From NCBI GenBank assembly GCA_029937135.1, contig JAPYQX010000027.1, positions 1 to 15,535 on the forward strand: 15,535 nt of DNA, read 5' to 3'. The DNA comes from Nitrospinota bacterium. Lineage in GTDB: Bacteria > UBA8248. A program made the position numbers and the translations under genes. Numbering within the stretch: position 1 is the first letter of the stretch; each line of letters begins with the position of its first letter. Shown here in pieces: positions 13,099 to 15,535 of this stretch. The notes beneath the pieces are model-generated. The model did no database searches. It was not told the origin of the DNA and saw only the letters and a program-made list of their open reading frames with translations.

Positions 13099-13821
13099 CT
13101 ATTGAGCCGAGCCGGCGGCAATGGCCGGGGCCCCCAATTTTTCCTCAAGCTCGTCCAGAGTGAGCACCCACCCAAGGCGCCGCTGAATATTGGCGAGGGC
13201 GAATTGGTGCAGATCTTCACCATAGGCGGATGCAACGCAATCCACGGGAACCACCGACCGATAGCCCCGGCAATACGCCCCGAACACCGAAGCGAGGACA
13301 CAGGTATTCGTGTTGCATCCGGCAATAAGTAGCGTCTCGGAACCAAGGCCGCGCAATAGGCTTTCCAGTTGAGTCCCGTAAAACATATCGAAAGTTCGTT
13401 TGCTGTCGATCAGATAATCGCCTGACCGGACATCCAGGTCCGGGACGAGTTCCCCCTCGGGGGAGCCAGGCAATTTATGGCGCGCGAAATCGCTTTGCCG
13501 GTGAGGGGTGAACGACTGCTTTGTTTCGAGCATGGCCACCTCGAAAGGATGCTTGCCGAGGAGCGGCTCTTCGTAAACCGTATATACATGGATGATGGGA
13601 ATACCCGACTTTCTCGCGATGGAAAGCAGACGATTCGTCCCTGCAATTACGCGCTCGCACTCCGATCCGGGAACGGGGAGCGAAGCGATTTCGGGTTCCA
13701 GATTCCCGCGCTGACAGTCGATGGTCACCACGGCGGATTTTCCTGGCTCCAAATGGAGAGCCTCGTTCATTCCCTTCGTCAAGTCCGGTCGATCAATCAT
13801 CTTGCCGGAATCATTTTCCAT
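13099..13821 (-). CDS. Isochorismatase-family cysteine hydrolase
   Basis: This 240-residue protein belongs to the isochorismatase/nicotinamidase/N-carbamoylsarcosine-amidase superfamily. The Asp-Lys-Cys triad is visible: Asp35 in TIDCQRGN, Lys141 in DSKRTFDMFYGTQL and Cys174 in GCNTNTCVLAS. True isochorismatases have no nucleophilic Cys, so this is an amidase-type member that hydrolyses an amide or carbamoyl group. The ATG at 13821 is chosen because GGGAGGG lies 8 bases upstream and homology starts just after; longer in-frame readings back to 14046 run through the end of the permease gene. It begins 62 bases after the permease stop and is the second visible gene of the unit. The substrate may be imported by the permease, which is inference from position. 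Confidence 0.93.
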   Translation of the reverse strand: MENDSGKMIDRPDLTKGMNEALHLEPGKSAVVTIDCQRGNLEPEIASLPVPGSECERVIAGTNRLLSIARKSGIPIIHVYTVYEEPLLGKHPFEVAMLETKQSFTPHRQSDFARHKLPGSPEGELVPDLDVRSGDYLIDSKRTFDMFYGTQLESLLRGLGSETLLIAGCNTNTCVLASVFGAYCRGYRSVVPVDCVASAYGEDLHQFALANIQRRLGWVLTLDELEEKLGAPAIAAGSAQ

Positions 13822-13883
13822 GATGCTTCCCTCCCGAAAAATCATCAGCTCTCGAAATGTAAGCGCCTGCTGCTTGACCAAAA

Positions 13884-15535
13884 TCATGCAGGTGCAGCTT
13901 CGGCCGGCGACCTCCACTGCCAGAGACAAACTCCACCGAGCAAGGCGGCTCCCGCGATATTCACAGCGTACCCCGATATCCCTCCCTGGAGGATAAAATT
14001 CCCCGGAATAAAGCACATGAAAGCCGCGGCGCCAATCGCAAGCCACTCGACAATGCTGGTCTTACGCAGAAAATATCCCATCGTCCACGCAGAGAAAGCT
14101 ATCGTCCCAAACACAGCCGCGACCATGACCCATACAGCCAATTTTGCGGAACCAGTCAGCAAAATCGGCGTATAGGCAAAAAGCAGAGGAATCACATAGA
14201 GCATTTTTGCGAAACGGAAACTCATCCATCCCGTTTTCCAGGGATCTGCGCCCGCAATCGAGGCGGCAACATACGCTCCCAGACAGACGGGCGGTGTGAT
14301 GTTTGAGTCCTGACTAAGCCAAAATACGATCATATGGGCGGCAATCAGGGGAACACCGAGACTCTCGAGCGCCGGACCGGCCAGTACGACAAGAACCAGA
14401 TAAGACGCTGTGATTGGGAGCGCCATTCCGAGAACAAGAGAAGCGACCGCCACCAAAAACATGGCGAATAACAGGCTTCCTCCCGAGAGTTCGACCAGCA
14501 AATAACTCATCTTCAGGCCGAGGCCGGTCAGGGCGACCATCCCCACGATGATTCCGACCGAAGCGGCGGCCGATCCGACAATCAGGGAGTTTTCGGTGCC
14601 ATCGACGAGGGAATTGAAAATTCCCCTTAAATCCATTTTTTCTTTTGGGCTGGCGAATTTCTCCGGAACAAAGTTGGCCAACCCCATTCGCACCCAATTA
14701 ATTGCAATTATGGAGACGATGGCCACGGCGGCGCACCAATCCGGCGAGAAGCCGGCAATTAAAAACGCCAAGAGAATCATCAACGGAAGCAGATGGAACC
14801 ACCTTTCCCTGAAAACCTCCATTGGTTTTTGAAGATCTTCGTCGGCTATTCCGCTAATGCCGTTACGCTTCGCCTCGAGATGGACAATCATTCCGATGGA
14901 AAAAAGATAAAGAAGAGCGGGAAACGCCGCCATGGCCATAATCTTCACATAGGGCACCCCGGTGATCTCCGCCATGACGAAAGCCCCGGAACCCATGACG
15001 GGAGGAAGCAACTGCCCCCCGAGCGAGGCGCTGTTCTCCACCGCTCCAGCCACATGAGGCCGAAACCCCACCTTTTTCATAAGCGGGATTGTAAACGTCC
15101 CGGTCGAAACGATGTTGGCGATGCTGCTTCCCGATATGGAACCGAATATAGCCGAGGCCAAAACCGCCACCTTCGCGGGACCGCCCGCCGTCCGGCCGGC
15201 CAGGGCCATCGGCATATCGATAAAAAACTTGCCCATTCCCGAACGATTCATGAAGGCGCCGAGATAGATGAATATCAGGACATAGGTCGCCATCACACTC
15301 GTCATCACCCCGAAGATGCCCTCCTGAGAGTAGAAGGTGTAGTTCACGATTTGATGAATCGTCGAACCGCGATGGGATATCTGACCGGGGAAAATCGCGC
15401 CGAAATGAGCGTAGAGGAGCGCAAAAACAGCGATTGCCGGAATCCAGATACTCAGGCCCCGTCTGGCCGCCTCCAGAGAAAGAGAGATGGCGAGTAAAGC
15501 CATCCAGAAGTCGGTGGGAGTCCAGGCACCCGTTC
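13884..15535 (-). CDS. TRAP transporter fused 4TM/12TM permease (TAXI type), 5' end outside the window
   Basis: The frame stays open to the right edge, so the N-terminus is missing; an ATG at 15503 is internal (the residues before it, TPTDFW, are part of the protein). About 550 residues are visible, with many hydrophobic segments. Signature stretches of the fused TRAP permease are FGSISGSSIANIVSTGTFTI, GGQLLPPVMGSGAFVMAEI, the second-half GMALPITASY and the SNITPPVCLGAYVAA segment. Such proteins move organic acids across the inner membrane using the sodium gradient, working with a periplasmic TAXI-family binding protein that should lie upstream, outside this window. It leads the five-gene leftward unit, so its cargo is probably the first substrate of the downstream enzymes. 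Cargo unknown. Confidence 0.92.
   Translation of the reverse strand, partial: TGAWTPTDFWMALLAISLSLEAARRGLSIWIPAIAVFALLYAHFGAIFPGQISHRGSTIHQIVNYTFYSQEGIFGVMTSVMATYVLIFIYLGAFMNRSGMGKFFIDMPMALAGRTAGGPAKVAVLASAIFGSISGSSIANIVSTGTFTIPLMKKVGFRPHVAGAVENSASLGGQLLPPVMGSGAFVMAEITGVPYVKIMAMAAFPALLYLFSIGMIVHLEAKRNGISGIADEDLQKPMEVFRERWFHLLPLMILLAFLIAGFSPDWCAAVAIVSIIAINWVRMGLANFVPEKFASPKEKMDLRGIFNSLVDGTENSLIVGSAAASVGIIVGMVALTGLGLKMSYLLVELSGGSLLFAMFLVAVASLVLGMALPITASYLVLVVLAGPALESLGVPLIAAHMIVFWLSQDSNITPPVCLGAYVAASIAGADPWKTGWMSFRFAKMLYVIPLLFAYTPILLTGSAKLAVWVMVAAVFGTIAFSAWTMGYFLRKTSIVEWLAIGAAAFMCFIPGNFILQGGISGYAVNIAGAALLGGVCLWQWRSPAEAAPA

Noticed and set aside
13822..14046. An N-terminal extension of the isochorismatase-family gene
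   Set aside because: The extra residues are the permease gene read in another frame, and the strong GGGAGGG site supports the ATG at 13821.
14793..15497. A 234-codon + strand frame opposite the TRAP permease
   Set aside because: The minus-strand frame carries clear permease motifs and hydrophobic segments; the opposite frame is His/Arg-rich with no homology.

Overview
This is bacterial chromosomal DNA. It is GC-rich (roughly 60% by eye), densely coded, with good Shine-Dalgarno sites and mixed ATG/GTG/TTG starts. The gene content is a small-molecule catabolic repertoire with a TRAP transporter. It would fit a Gram-negative heterotroph, possibly an uncultured lineage of the Tectomicrobia/Rokubacteria/proteobacterial kind, but nothing here fixes the taxon. 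There is no tRNA, rRNA, CRISPR array, insertion sequence or phage gene.

Layout. (1) 1-312 (+): the 3' end of a short-chain dehydrogenase/reductase. (2) 321-2378 (-): a three-gene unit, transcribed right to left, of a two-subunit ThDP-dependent decarboxylase (sulfopyruvate/phosphonopyruvate decarboxylase type, alpha then beta) and a haloalkane-dehalogenase-like hydrolase whose catalytic Glu reads Gln. (3) 2379-2536: a divergent intergenic region with a plausible sigma70-type promoter for the rightward genes. (4) 2537-5378 (+): a split UxaA-family lyase (90-aa SAF subunit plus 404-aa large subunit) and a 442-aa protein that I do not recognise with confidence (weak nitroreductase resemblance). 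(5) 5411-9477 (-): HyuA and HyuB, a hydantoinase/oxoprolinase pair joined by an ATGA overlap. (6) 9478-10335: a sparsely coding stretch with repeats, a truncated EAL-domain remnant and a rho-independent terminator. (7) 10336-15535 (-): a five-gene catabolic unit, in order of transcription a fused TRAP (TAXI-type) permease (start outside the window), an isochorismatase-family cysteine hydrolase, a class II aldolase/adducin protein, an amidohydrolase of the pyrone-dicarboxylate-hydrolase type, and a Gfo/Idh/MocA oxidoreductase.

How the genes may work together. Region 7 looks like uptake of an organic acid followed by amide/ester hydrolysis, aldol or decarboxylation chemistry, lactone-type hydrolysis and an NAD(P)-dependent redox step; the substrate is unknown. 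Regions 2 and 4 are divergent and may form one regulon. A sulfopyruvate-decarboxylase-like enzyme facing a split UxaA-type lyase recalls the ComDE and SuyAB enzymes of C3-sulfonate breakdown, which is a testable but unproven idea. HyuAB would hydrolyse (ATP-dependently) or carboxylate a cyclic amide or ketone of unknown identity. The most unusual observations are residue-level: the Glu-to-Gln change in the dehalogenase-like triad, and the loss of three conserved cysteines in the UxaA-family large subunit.
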